Positions 34,339 to 42,580 of a stretch of 55,263 bases of DNA are shown in pieces. Where the stretch lies: positions 1-55,263 of the forward strand of contig LMVO01000004.1 in the NCBI GenBank assembly GCA_002287215.1, given 5' to 3'. Positions within the stretch are counted from its first letter, which is position 1. Each line of letters begins with the position of its first letter. The notes under the pieces were generated by a model. The model saw only the letters and a list, made by a program, of their open reading frames with translations, was not told the origin of the DNA and searched no databases. A program made the position numbers and the translations under genes. Source of the DNA: Methanocorpusculum parvum. GTDB lineage: Archaea; Halobacteriota; Methanomicrobia; Methanomicrobiales; Methanocorpusculaceae.

Positions 34339-34938
34339 ATGGATCAAAGACGACAAAAACCAAACGATCTGCGCTTCATCAAGGCCGAACATGTCATACG
34401 GTCATCCTTCATCCATCTCATCGCCGAGAAAGGATTCGAAGACCTCTCCGTAACCGACATAGTCACGCATGCAGAGATCGGTCGCGGGACATTTTACCTC
34501 CATTACAAAGACAAACATGACCTCCTGCATACATTCGAAAAGGAACTTACCGCCGACATGCAGGAAATAATCCGGAGCATACAGACCACAGGCATCGCAG
34601 CCGTCGGCGAGATCACGATCAGGCTCTTCACCTACTTTGAAGACCATATCCTGACAATGCAGGCACTTTTCGGAGAGAAAGGCGATTTCGGATTCAGGAA
34701 CCGGATCAAGGAAATGGTCTGGTACGATGAATTTTCCCGGATATTCGCCCAGGGCATACGGGAAAAAGGATCCTCGGTCCCCGTTGAGTATCTGGCATCC
34801 TACATCGAGTCATCCATCCATAGCCTCTTTCTTACCTGGCTCAAAAAAGAGAAACGGGAGAGCCCGGAGGAGATCACGGGCATCATACTCGAACTTATGC
34901 TGACTGCGATGAGGCCGGCAGGCTCCGGATCGCCGTGA
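34339..34938 (+). CDS. TetR-family transcriptional regulator
   Basis: The 199-aa protein has a TetR N-terminal helix-turn-helix (FIHLIAEKGFEDLSVTDIVT then HAEIGRGTFYLHYKDKHDLL) and an all-helical ligand-binding domain in the C-terminal part of the RcdA/TetR_C_8-like type. It precedes an SDR gene by 82 bases in the same direction, and is the likely regulator of it. The upstream region has TATA-like ATACCG/TATCC elements but no clear operator. Confidence 0.9.
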   Translation: MDQRRQKPNDLRFIKAEHVIRSSFIHLIAEKGFEDLSVTDIVTHAEIGRGTFYLHYKDKHDLLHTFEKELTADMQEIIRSIQTTGIAAVGEITIRLFTYFEDHILTMQALFGEKGDFGFRNRIKEMVWYDEFSRIFAQGIREKGSSVPVEYLASYIESSIHSLFLTWLKKEKRESPEEITGIILELMLTAMRPAGSGSP

Positions 34939-35020
34939 AGGGTGGTCAACCGGAATTAATGAACAGTTCGTCAAAAATAGTGTATCATTATATGGTGATA
35001 TCCCCTAAAGACAGATTGTT

Positions 35021-35788
35021 ATGAAAAATTATTTTGATTTGACCGGACGTGTCGCCGTGATCACCGGAGCCTCCTCCGGACTTGGCGTTCAGATGGCAAA
35101 AGCATTGGCAAATCAGGGGGCTGACATCGCGATCCTTGCAAGAAGAAAGGAAAAACTCGAACAGGCCGCAAAAGAGATCGCGGCTCTCGGTGTTAAGTGT
35201 ATCCCGGTGAAGTGCGACATCACGGATACGGCCCAGATCGAAGAGGCAAAAAAGGAGATCCTCGCCAAATTAGGCAGGATCGACATCCTGGTGAACAGTG
35301 CCGGGACCGGCGGGGTCGCACCCACAGTTGATGTATCCGACGAAATGCTCATGAATGAGATCAATATCGACCTTGTCGGGACATTCAAGATGGCCCGTGC
35401 GGTCGCTCCGGAAATGATCAAGCAGGGATTTGGGCGGATAATCAACATCGCTTCGATGTATGGGCTTGTCGGGAACATGATCGCGCCTTCCGCAGCATAT
35501 CACGCGGCAAAAGGCGGTGTCGTGAATCTGACCCGGGCCCTCGCAGCCGAATGGGGAAAGGACGGGATCACCGTCAACTCGATCTGCCCGGGGTATTTTG
35601 TCACTGAACTGACCGAGTCGACCCTGAAAACAGAGCAGTTTGCCGCTTATGCAAAAGGAGCGATCCCTGTAGGACGGTACGGCGATGAGGGAGAACTCGA
35701 TTCGACTGTCATCTATCTTGCCTCTCCTGCTTCGAACTTTGTTACCGGAATGAATATCGCGGTCGACGGAGGATACACCTGTATCTGA
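35021..35788 (+). CDS. Short-chain dehydrogenase/reductase
   Basis: A 255-aa classical SDR. Cofactor motif TGASSGLGVQMAKAL, NSAGTGG, catalytic Ser in INIASMYGLVG, and YHAAK (Tyr/Lys) are present; the C-terminal FVTGMNIAVDGGYT is typical of FabG and gluconate 5-dehydrogenase relatives. An Arg-rich segment after the second strand (LARRKEKL) suggests NADP(H). The substrate cannot be inferred. It lies downstream of a TetR gene that probably regulates it. Confidence 0.92.
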   Translation: MKNYFDLTGRVAVITGASSGLGVQMAKALANQGADIAILARRKEKLEQAAKEIAALGVKCIPVKCDITDTAQIEEAKKEILAKLGRIDILVNSAGTGGVAPTVDVSDEMLMNEINIDLVGTFKMARAVAPEMIKQGFGRIINIASMYGLVGNMIAPSAAYHAAKGGVVNLTRALAAEWGKDGITVNSICPGYFVTELTESTLKTEQFAAYAKGAIPVGRYGDEGELDSTVIYLASPASNFVTGMNIAVDGGYTCI

Positions 35789-35842
35789 GATCAGAATAGA
35801 ACGGATCCCATCTCATTTTTTCCTTGCCGGACCCGGCGTTTT

Positions 35843-36052
35843 CTATCTCACGTGTGCAGCTTCTTCGCACTCCGGAAGGATAGCTCTTCCTGCGGCTGTT
35901 ATTTTCACAAAAAACTGATCATCGCAGATCAGACCTATCACCTTCCCTTTGCAGTAGATACAGTATTCACCAAACATTTTCCTGTACGAGATCTCCGACG
36001 GATCACCTATCTGACCGCAGACATACTCAACAAAATCCAATTTTGATGCCAT
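35843..36052 (-). CDS. Short TfoX N-terminal-domain protein
   Basis: The 69-aa protein matches the N-terminal domain of TfoX/Sxy (KMFGEYCIYCKGKVIGLICD and FFVKITAAGRAILPECEEA). Normal domains continue for another 20-40 residues after the PxCEEAP segment; here the frame stops after AAHVR, so it is truncated or naturally short. Its ATG overlaps the stop of the DMT transporter in a TAATG arrangement, meaning translational coupling. No competence role is implied in an archaeon. Confidence 0.75.
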   Translation of the reverse strand: MASKLDFVEYVCGQIGDPSEISYRKMFGEYCIYCKGKVIGLICDDQFFVKITAAGRAILPECEEAAHVR

Positions 36053-37125
36053 TACTTCTCCTCATGCACATGTACGTGATGCATATCCTCCCCGTGCGGA
36101 TGATCATGTTCCAGCCGTTCATGCGTATGTTCATGACTATGTTCTTCGAATACAGGCGGATCATGCACATGGGAATGATGCCCGTCATCATGCCGGTGGC
36201 GGTGTTCATGGATCATCCGTTCATGGATATGGAAATGGGTATGTCCTCCCGTCGCCGCAAAATACGCTCCCAGAACCATGATCCCTGCCGCCAAAGCAAA
36301 AAGCGGGGTAAGCGGCGTCCGGAACACCGCAAATGAGATCCCCGCCCCGATAAACGGCGCCACCGCATAAAACGCGCTCGTCCTCGCGGCGCCCAGATCC
36401 CTCTGCGCCCGAACATACAGATAGATCGACAGCCCGTACGCAAAAAACCCCAGAACCAGCGCCGCCGCCACGCTCACGAGATCGGTCTGCATCCCGGAAG
36501 CAAGCGCCGCGATCAAAAGAGCCCCGAACCCGGCTCCGAATCCCTTAACCACGACGATCTGCATCGGATTTTTCAGCGAAAGCATCCGCGTGCAGTTGTT
36601 CTCCACACCCCAGCAGACACACGCGAGGATGACAAGGATCGACCCGGCAGAAAACGAAAAACTGCTCATATCCTCAACCGTCAAAAGAACACTCCCCGCT
36701 ACGATCAGCACGATCGCGATCCACAGCCTTCTGCCGATCGCCTCCCGAAATATCAGGAGGGCGACAAGTACCGTCACCACGATCTCGAAATTATTCAGAA
36801 GCGAGGCGTTCGCCGCAGTCGTGAGAGAAAGACCCAGCATCAATAAAATCGGCGCCGCGATATCCAAAAGGATCATACCGATCACAAACGGCAGATCTTT
36901 TTTTGCAAGCGGCGCCTCCTTTTGCTCCCGGTTCCTCGCCCGCGTCACAAGATTCACCGCAAACATCCCGATTCCCGCTCCAAGATACAACAGGGCTGCC
37001 ATCAGCTCGGGAGACGTCGTATTGAGCAGGATCTTTGCCACCGGAGAGCTGATACCATACAAAACAGCCGCCAGAATCGCAAACCCGATCGCCAGTCTGC
37101 CTGCGGAAACATGCATACCTTCCAT
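36052..37125 (-). CDS. EamA/DMT-family transporter with histidine-rich tail
   Basis: A 357-aa membrane protein with ten predicted helices in two EamA repeats (first helix AIGFAILAAVLYGISSPVAK). The C-terminal 65 residues are a cytoplasmic- or surface-exposed tail with about 25 histidines in HxH and HDH patterns (for example HDDGHHSHVHDPP and LEHDHPHGEDMHHVHVHEE). Such tails bind Zn, Ni or Co, so metal export or metal-regulated transport is likely; the DMT family itself moves many metabolites. The stop overlaps the start of the TfoX-like gene. Confidence 0.85.
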   Translation of the reverse strand: MEGMHVSAGRLAIGFAILAAVLYGISSPVAKILLNTTSPELMAALLYLGAGIGMFAVNLVTRARNREQKEAPLAKKDLPFVIGMILLDIAAPILLMLGLSLTTAANASLLNNFEIVVTVLVALLIFREAIGRRLWIAIVLIVAGSVLLTVEDMSSFSFSAGSILVILACVCWGVENNCTRMLSLKNPMQIVVVKGFGAGFGALLIAALASGMQTDLVSVAAALVLGFFAYGLSIYLYVRAQRDLGAARTSAFYAVAPFIGAGISFAVFRTPLTPLFALAAGIMVLGAYFAATGGHTHFHIHERMIHEHRHRHDDGHHSHVHDPPVFEEHSHEHTHERLEHDHPHGEDMHHVHVHEEK

Positions 37126-37611
37126 TGGTCCCGGACGGTGATGAGGTTTTTCATATTGAGGATGTCAAATTGAAATGTCGATTTGTTGGGCAGAGTAATA
37201 ATTAATTAGATGATCCTTTTTGGGTTGTACTTCGGTTTTGTGTATGGGATTTTTTTTGATGGGCGCATTCATCACACGAAATTCACGAAAAAATCCACGA
37301 AAACACGAAAAAGAAAGAATAGGCTGGGTGGGGAACGATGTAGTTCCCCTCCCCCGTCCCCCACACGAAAACCACAAAAATCAACTAAATGCACCAAAAG
37401 GGGGACAGGGGCGGAGGTGGGTGAATCTGCGGTTGGTATTTTCTCTTGAATCCAAACCAGACCATCTCCCCTCCGAATCGGATTTTGATCAACTCCGCGT
37501 AAGTCCTATCAAAAATAAGGGCATGTATTTCAAGACCTACTATTGCACCATTAAGTCACAAATACATTCAAATAATCTTCAATATAATACCCTAACTAAT
37601 TAGATGATTAT
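37126..37611. other. Non-coding AT-rich stretch with short repeats
   Basis: 486 bases without an acceptable gene. It holds four CACGAAA-type repeats (37275-37312), a G/C-rich hairpin-like block at 37325-37420, the dispersed motif at 37493-37516, and a 12-bp direct repeat TAATTAGATGAT at 37203-37214 and 37597-37608, close to both ends. The promoter of the zinc-finger gene is probably the AT-rich end (AATATAATAC at about 37581-37590). Confidence 0.5.
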
Positions 37612-38103
37612 ATGCCCCCACACAACCCGCCACAACAGATTGGAGATAATTATATTTGCGCAGGATGTGGCGGACAATTTAAACTGCACGAGTTAAAACA
37701 TTGCCCTGAGTGCGGATATTATTATTGTCCAGCATGTTATCGCAAACATCGATGTATAGATTTGGGAGACGGTGTCGCAGCAATCAGAAAGGGAGACCTG
37801 ATTACTCCGTCTAAAAAGACTCTTCTCAATTATATTGACCCAACAAAAATACGCAAATTCTGCTCAAAATGCGGAAATGTGTTCCATCCCAATGACTTAA
37901 TTCAATGTCAGGACTGCGGCATGTGGTTTTGCAGGGAGTGTGCAAAGAATCATACATGTGACCCTGAGCTAAGAAAGAAATGGTTACAAGTCCACAATCC
38001 AAAAAAGTTCAAAGCAGAATATAAGAAACGCGACCTAAGACCACTCATAGCGGTTGGAATAATCTGTGTAATAATTATTATACTCATAATCGTGTTTCAT
38101 TAA
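37612..38103 (+). CDS. Tandem zinc-finger protein with C-terminal membrane anchor
   Basis: The 163-aa protein has two similar treble-clef zinc fingers, each with eight potential ligands: CAGCGGQFKLHELKHCPECG followed by YYYCPACYRKHRC (about 16-48), and CSKCGNVFHPNDLIQCQDCG followed by MWFCRECAKNHTC (about 84-116). They resemble AN1/RING-like fingers. A single C-terminal helix (LIAVGIICVIIIILIIVF) would anchor it with the fingers in the cytoplasm. Base composition is more AT-rich than the neighbours, and it lies between repeat copies, suggesting transfer. Function unknown. Confidence 0.78.
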   Translation: MPPHNPPQQIGDNYICAGCGGQFKLHELKHCPECGYYYCPACYRKHRCIDLGDGVAAIRKGDLITPSKKTLLNYIDPTKIRKFCSKCGNVFHPNDLIQCQDCGMWFCRECAKNHTCDPELRKKWLQVHNPKKFKAEYKKRDLRPLIAVGIICVIIIILIIVFH

Positions 38104-38321
38104 CTTCCCCTCTTTTATTGCAGTGTACAAACAGGAAAAGCTGGATGAGGGTGCGAGAAGTTTTCCCTCGCTCCCTGAGAGATATTTGTCTATTATTCCA
38201 CACGCATTCGATACGTGAAATCAGCATTCATTCCCGGAAAAAGAGATGTATTTTATCCTGATTCCAAAAATAGGATGCCACGCCGCGGACCGGTTCAAAA
38301 AAAGAGAGAATGAGAACATAA
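38104..38321. other. Short gap without a gene
   Basis: About 218 bases between the zinc-finger gene and the repeat element. A T-rich start suggests termination of the zinc-finger gene. No further feature was identified. Confidence 0.4.
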
Positions 38322-38471
38322 GAAAAACCCGCACGCGGGTTTTTCCTCAGCATTTTTCCAGACGGCGTGCGATTCCTGCGTAGGCGATCAGCCGGAGCAG
38401 AGCACGACGGCGCAAGGAAAATGCGATTCGCGGAGATTCGCGGAGATTCGCGGTGGGATTCTCTTGTGTCC
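38322..38471 (+). repeat. Dispersed ~150-bp element, copy A
   Basis: Begins with a 24-base hairpin (GAAAAACCCGC-AC-GCGGGTTTTTC, 38322-38345), continues CAGCATTTTTCCAGACGGCG, GCGATTCCTGCGTAGGCGAT and CGGAGCAGAGCACGACGGCG, and ends with repeats of GATTCGCGG and TGGGATTCTCTTGTGTCC. It matches copy C directly and copy B in reverse. It sits just upstream of the HNH gene. Confidence 0.85.
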
Positions 38472-38622
38472 AAACGAATGCCTTACACGATATCATTGTG
38501 CCTCTCATATATATGTCAGTTTTTTACTTTTGACATCAAACTGCGTAACTTCAATTATAAGTTCACCATTTTTCAAAAAGTTATATTATGTATTAACAAA
38601 AAGTATTTATTACCGTGAAAAA

Positions 38623-39171
38623 ATGCCAGTTTCAAAAATAACTAAAAACACAACTTTAAAAAAATCCGCAACAAAAAAGACACCCGCTAAGGCACCTAAA
38701 ACATCTGTTAAAAAGACTAATTCTGCTGCAACAACTCCTATTTATAAACCAGGCGGATTATTCTCAAAAAAGACTAAAGAGATTGTATTGCGCCGCCAAA
38801 ATTGCATGTGCCCTTTATGTGGCGCTCATTTAGATTACACAAATGATGGGGGTTCCAATCTTGGAGATAAATGGAATGCTCACCATATATTACCTCGTGA
38901 ACAAAACGGAGATAATGATCCGAAAAATTGTGCTGTGTTATGTAAAGTTTGTCATGATAGGATACATAAAATACAAAAAGCGTTTCCAAATGAGAATTTA
39001 AAGCAGGCAGTACAACGTCTTGATGATATAGTGGAGATTAAAAATTCTTCTTCATTAATTATAAACACTGGGAGGAATTTTAATAATACTTTACAATATT
39101 ACAAAGCTCACTTCTCTGGAAAGAGACCAAGAGGTGTATCTCTATCTCCAGACCCTAGAAGAATTTTCTAA
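38623..39171 (+). CDS. HNH endonuclease
   Basis: A 182-aa protein with a Lys/Thr-rich basic N-terminal tail (1-50) and an HNH nuclease domain. Zinc-knuckle cysteines are in NCMCPLCGAHL (Cys63, Cys66), the catalytic region is WNAHHILPREQNGDNDPKNC, and the distal knuckle is LCKVCHDRIH. Such proteins occur in mobile elements, restriction systems and phages. The ATG at 38623 was chosen because the upstream frame overlaps the repeat element and is unlike protein. AT-rich composition suggests recent acquisition. No partner methylase or integrase is nearby. Confidence 0.85.
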   Translation: MPVSKITKNTTLKKSATKKTPAKAPKTSVKKTNSAATTPIYKPGGLFSKKTKEIVLRRQNCMCPLCGAHLDYTNDGGSNLGDKWNAHHILPREQNGDNDPKNCAVLCKVCHDRIHKIQKAFPNENLKQAVQRLDDIVEIKNSSSLIINTGRNFNNTLQYYKAHFSGKRPRGVSLSPDPRRIF

Positions 39172-39364
39172 ACCTAGTTTACTTGATATTGGAAACAAGA
39201 AAATCTGTTCAAAAAAAATCGCGGTTGGAAAAACATCATGGCAAAAAATATTTTTGCCAAGACCCCCACACCCGGTCGCCCTCCCGAATCTCACTTTCAG
39301 CCGCCGAATCCTTCCCTTCCCGCATCACTGGATTTATCTGTATCCGGAGTAATATACTGAATAA

Positions 39365-39952
39365 ATGCCCTTATCCGTTCTTGCCATCACCACATCCCCG
39401 CGTCGTCACGGCAATACTGAATCCGCTCTCGACAAGGTGCTCGAATCGTTTTCCGGGATGTCTGTTGAAAAGGTCGTCTTAAACGATCTCGACATCGCGC
39501 CGTGCAAAGGCTGCGGCAAATGCGAAAAAACCGGCGTATGCATCCATCAGGACGACTTCGTCGAACTGGCAGAAAAGATCCGGGCGTGTGATCTTCTCGT
39601 CTTCGCCTCCCCGGTCTACTCCATGTCGGTCTGCGCCCAGGCGAAAATGCTCATCGACCGCTGCCAGGTGTTCTGGTCGCGAAAGTATGTCCTGCATGAT
39701 CTGCCAAAACCCGAAGGAAAAAAGTTCGGGATCTTCATCTCGGCGGCAGGCCAGACCCGGTCCGGGATCTTCGATCACACGGTCCCGGTGGCGCAGTTTT
39801 TATTCGACGTGTCCCAGATCCCGGCGTCACGTCTCAGTTTTCTGCTCCTGCCGGGTCTGGATAAAAGAAATGACTTCAAAAACAGTCCCGATTCGATCGC
39901 CCGGGCAAAAGAGGCAGGAGACGCTATGGCGGCACTGATGGTGGAATCATGA
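39365..39952 (+). CDS. Iron-sulfur flavoprotein / NADPH-dependent FMN reductase family
   Basis: The 195-aa protein has a flavodoxin-like fold; the N-terminal TTSPRRHGNTESALDKVL holds the FMN-phosphate loop, CKGCGKCEKTGVC is a compact four-Cys cluster motif typical of archaeal Isf proteins, and DLLVFASPVYSMSVCAQAK follows. Isf proteins bind FMN and a [4Fe-4S] cluster and can reduce O2 or H2O2 in methanogens. It overlaps the next paralogue by four bases (ATGA). Confidence 0.88.
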   Translation: MPLSVLAITTSPRRHGNTESALDKVLESFSGMSVEKVVLNDLDIAPCKGCGKCEKTGVCIHQDDFVELAEKIRACDLLVFASPVYSMSVCAQAKMLIDRCQVFWSRKYVLHDLPKPEGKKFGIFISAAGQTRSGIFDHTVPVAQFLFDVSQIPASRLSFLLLPGLDKRNDFKNSPDSIARAKEAGDAMAALMVES

Positions 39953-40551
39953 TAAAAATGCTCGTGATCAACGGAAGCCCGAGAAAGGGCGGGAATACGG
40001 AGACGGTCCTGGATGCCTTCATCGAAGGAGCACAGGAGGCGGGCGCCGATGTCGAAAAGATCCGGCTGGTCGAGATCGATCACAAAAACTGCAGAGGATG
40101 TAATGCCTGCCATAAAACCGGGATATGCATTATCAAAGATGAGCTGACGCCGGTGTTCGATAAGCTCCTTACTGCGGATATCCTGGTTCTGGCGTCCCCG
40201 ATCTACTCGATGACGGTGACGGCGGAGATGAAGTCGTTTATCGACCGGGGCCAGTTTTTGTGGGCGCAGAAGTTTTTCACGAAGACGCTCTCCTTCAGCG
40301 AAGAGCATCTGGCGAAGCATACGGGTGTGTTTTTTGCGACGTCAGGCCAGAGCATGCGGTCTATTTTCGATTCGGCGTTTCCGGTGGTCAGGGTGTTTTT
40401 CAATGACGCGGGGTTCTCTTATACGGAGAATGTGTTGTTCCCGGGAATGGATAAGCACGGCGGGGTGAAGGGATGGCCGGAGAGTCTGGTCGAGGCAAGA
40501 GAGCGGGGAAAAGAGATCGTGAAGAAGATGGATATGAAATTGAAGGCCTGA
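39949..40551 (+). CDS. Iron-sulfur flavoprotein paralogue
   Basis: The 200-aa paralogue of the preceding gene begins MLVINGSPRKGGNTETVLDA, with CRGCNACHKTGIC as the cluster motif and ILVLASPIYSMTVTAEMKSF. The two are clearly alike in every motif, pointing to tandem duplication followed by divergence, and the four-base overlap means they are made together, possibly as a heterodimer. Physiological role unknown; oxygen detoxification is a family-level guess. Confidence 0.88.
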   Translation: MIKMLVINGSPRKGGNTETVLDAFIEGAQEAGADVEKIRLVEIDHKNCRGCNACHKTGICIIKDELTPVFDKLLTADILVLASPIYSMTVTAEMKSFIDRGQFLWAQKFFTKTLSFSEEHLAKHTGVFFATSGQSMRSIFDSAFPVVRVFFNDAGFSYTENVLFPGMDKHGGVKGWPESLVEARERGKEIVKKMDMKLKA

Positions 40552-40605
40552 CCCTTCACTGTTTTTTATTTAGGAGTAGCGCGGTGTGGAAGCATGAAAA
40601 AAAAA

Positions 40606-40740
40606 CCAACCGCGAATCTCCGCGAATTAACGCGAATCGCATTTTCCTTACGTTCGGGTGCTCTGCTCCGGCTTATCGCCTACGCAGGAATCGCACCCTC
40701 TCTTGAAAAATGCTGGGAAAAACCCGCGTGCGGGTTTTTC
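40606..40740 (-). repeat. Dispersed ~150-bp element, copy B (inverted)
   Basis: In reverse orientation to copies A and C. The hairpin GAAAAACCCGC-GT-GCGGGTTTTTC is at 40717-40740, and GCTCTGCTCCGGCTTATCGC with CTACGCAGGAATCGCA marks the middle. With copy C it forms a large inverted pair around a 47-base AT-rich spacer. Confidence 0.85.
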
Positions 40741-40787
40741 TGTTGTTTGATTATTTTTTATTAAACAAAGAGAAAAGTTAACGGAGA

Positions 40788-40920
40788 GAAAAACCGGCAC
40801 GCCGGTTTTTCCTTAGCATTTTTCCAGCCGGCGTGCGATTCCTGCGTAGGCGATAAGCCGGAGCAGAGCACGACGGCGCAAGGAAAATGCGATTCGTGGG
40901 AATTAGCGGAGATTCGCGGT
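40788..40920 (+). repeat. Dispersed ~150-bp element, copy C
   Basis: The hairpin here is GAAAAACCGGC-AC-GCCGGTTTTTC (40788-40811): two stem pairs are swapped relative to copies A and B while pairing is kept. The rest (AGCATTTTTCCAGCCGGCGT to AAGGAAAATGCGATTCG) closely matches copy A. Confidence 0.85.
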
Positions 40921-40992
40921 TAAATTATCTCTGTGTTCCCCACCAAACCGTACCTTTCCCGTATTGAATAAAAAACCAACCCCGCACAACTC

Positions 40993-41838
40993 CTATTTCA
41001 TCAGTGCCGAGTATCCTCTAATCACTTTTTTCTTCCAGAACTCTTCCGGATCGTCTTCCAAAAGAGCCTCGGCGGTATGCAGATCCGCCCGGGCACAGAC
41101 CGCTTCCCGGGCAAGCGAGCGTTTCACCTCGCGTTTCTGCCGCATCGGCGTAAAGGAAAGGTCACAGACCACATCCCAGAATACGAGTCCCCCGGCCGGT
41201 GCCGGATGGACCCGGGCCGTTGGAGAGGTGAGCAGCTCGTCGATGACATCCGGTCCGGTGAGGCCGAGGCCGACGGTCTGCAAAGCCCCGGCCATACCCC
41301 GGACCATGTTCCAGAGAAAACTCTTCGCGGCGACCTCGAAGACCGGGCAGCCGTCCACTCCCTCGAAGACCGCGGCGCGGGTCACGGTCCGGACAGGGTC
41401 ACGGCCCGCCTCCATTTTTGCAAACCCGCTGAAGTTGTGGGTGCCTGCCAGGCGGCACGCCGCGTCCTGCATTCCGGAAACATCCGCAGGATAGGGAAAA
41501 TAATACCGGTAGCTCCGCTCCTTTGCTGCGTATCTCGGATAAAATTCGTCGTCGACTTCGGCGGCGCCGAGACACCAGATATCGTCCGGCAGATGAAAAT
41601 TCAGCGCCTCGACGGCGAGTTCCGGTCGGTTGGTCGTGATCGAAAACAGCTGTCTTCTCGCACTCACCCCTTTATCGGTCCGTCCGGCCGTCCGGAAATG
41701 CGCCTCTTTCGCGTCGGAAAAGAGCCCGAGCTCGATCCCGCCGGCCACAAACTCCCCTTCCACGGTCCGTTTATGCGGCTGGTACTGGGAGCCCGCGAAG
41801 TTCTGTCCCCGGTAGCCTGCAAGGAACGCGAGCTTCAT
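40993..41838 (-). CDS. truA: tRNA pseudouridine synthase A
   Basis: The 281-aa enzyme makes pseudouridine at positions 38-40 of the tRNA anticodon arm. The catalytic aspartate is in TAGRTDKGVSARRQ; YRYYFPYP and FLWNMVRGMAGALQTVG are other conserved TruA segments. Its ATG overlaps the stop of the PHP gene by four bases, so the two are coupled. Confidence 0.95.
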   Translation of the reverse strand: MKLAFLAGYRGQNFAGSQYQPHKRTVEGEFVAGGIELGLFSDAKEAHFRTAGRTDKGVSARRQLFSITTNRPELAVEALNFHLPDDIWCLGAAEVDDEFYPRYAAKERSYRYYFPYPADVSGMQDAACRLAGTHNFSGFAKMEAGRDPVRTVTRAAVFEGVDGCPVFEVAAKSFLWNMVRGMAGALQTVGLGLTGPDVIDELLTSPTARVHPAPAGGLVFWDVVCDLSFTPMRQKREVKRSLAREAVCARADLHTAEALLEDDPEEFWKKKVIRGYSALMK

Positions 41839-42533
41839 CTCACCCGCCGGGGTTTGAGCCTGGAGGTCTGCCGGCGGACCTTTCGAACGACGTTGTGGAA
41901 CGACTGGGACGTGTAGGTCCGAATCGGCGTCTTTTTACATCTGCTCTCGATCTTTCCCTTTCTGATCGCGTCTAGGATCGAGGGGACCGTCCGTTCCTCC
42001 GCGTCGATGATATTGATCCCGTAGCCGACGAACTGACAGGTGTGGGCATCCGACCCGGCGGTCATGGGTATATGGTATTTTTTTGCGAACTTTGCGGCAC
42101 GATTGTTCGCCGTTCCGATATAGTATCTGCTGTTGAACACTTCGATCGCGTCGGCTTCCCGCAGGGCTTTTGGCGCGTGGAGACCGACCGCGTGCCGCCA
42201 CCGGTGGTAGGGGTGGGGAATGACCGTGAGGAAGCCTTCTGCTTTTGCCTCCCGGATCGTTTCGATCGCGTCCTTTCCCGGCGCAAAGGCCTTCGTCGTT
42301 CCAAGAACGAGGACATGTCCCTGTCTGGTCGAGACCTCGATCCCCGGAATGATCAGGATCCCGGGATCTTTCAGCCCGAGCGCCTGCTTTGCTCCCTCGG
42401 TCGTGTCATGATCTGTTATCGAGATCGCATCAAGTCCGCGTTCCTTTGCTTTGGCTATGACCTTTTCGACGGAACACTTTCCGTCTGCCGATGCGTTTGT
42501 GTGGATATGCAGATCGCAGGTTATCAGAACCAT
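41835..42533 (-). CDS. PHP-domain metal-dependent phosphoesterase
   Basis: The 232-aa protein has the PHP metal-binding motifs DLHIHTNASADG at the N-terminus, ISITDHDTTEG, GIEVSTRQGHVLVLG, and C-terminal TAGSDAHTCQFVG. Such proteins hydrolyse phosphoesters, for example nucleoside bisphosphates or histidinol phosphate. The ATG at 42533 was chosen because it starts the first motif; the frame extends further upstream into the divergent promoter. It is cotranscribed with truA. Confidence 0.9.
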   Translation of the reverse strand: MVLITCDLHIHTNASADGKCSVEKVIAKAKERGLDAISITDHDTTEGAKQALGLKDPGILIIPGIEVSTRQGHVLVLGTTKAFAPGKDAIETIREAKAEGFLTVIPHPYHRWRHAVGLHAPKALREADAIEVFNSRYYIGTANNRAAKFAKKYHIPMTAGSDAHTCQFVGYGINIIDAEERTVPSILDAIRKGKIESRCKKTPIRTYTSQSFHNVVRKVRRQTSRLKPRRVR

Positions 42534-42580
42534 CTTAAGGTAATTACTATGTAAGTACAAAAACATAAGGATAACATACA

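Noticed and set aside
36043..36336. Met/His-rich 97-codon frame on the + strand
   Set aside because: It is the antisense of the histidine-rich tail (CAT/ATG complementarity yields methionines) and has no independent support.
38623..39171. Complete restriction-modification system around the HNH gene
   Set aside because: No methyltransferase or specificity gene is present within the neighbouring 10 kb.
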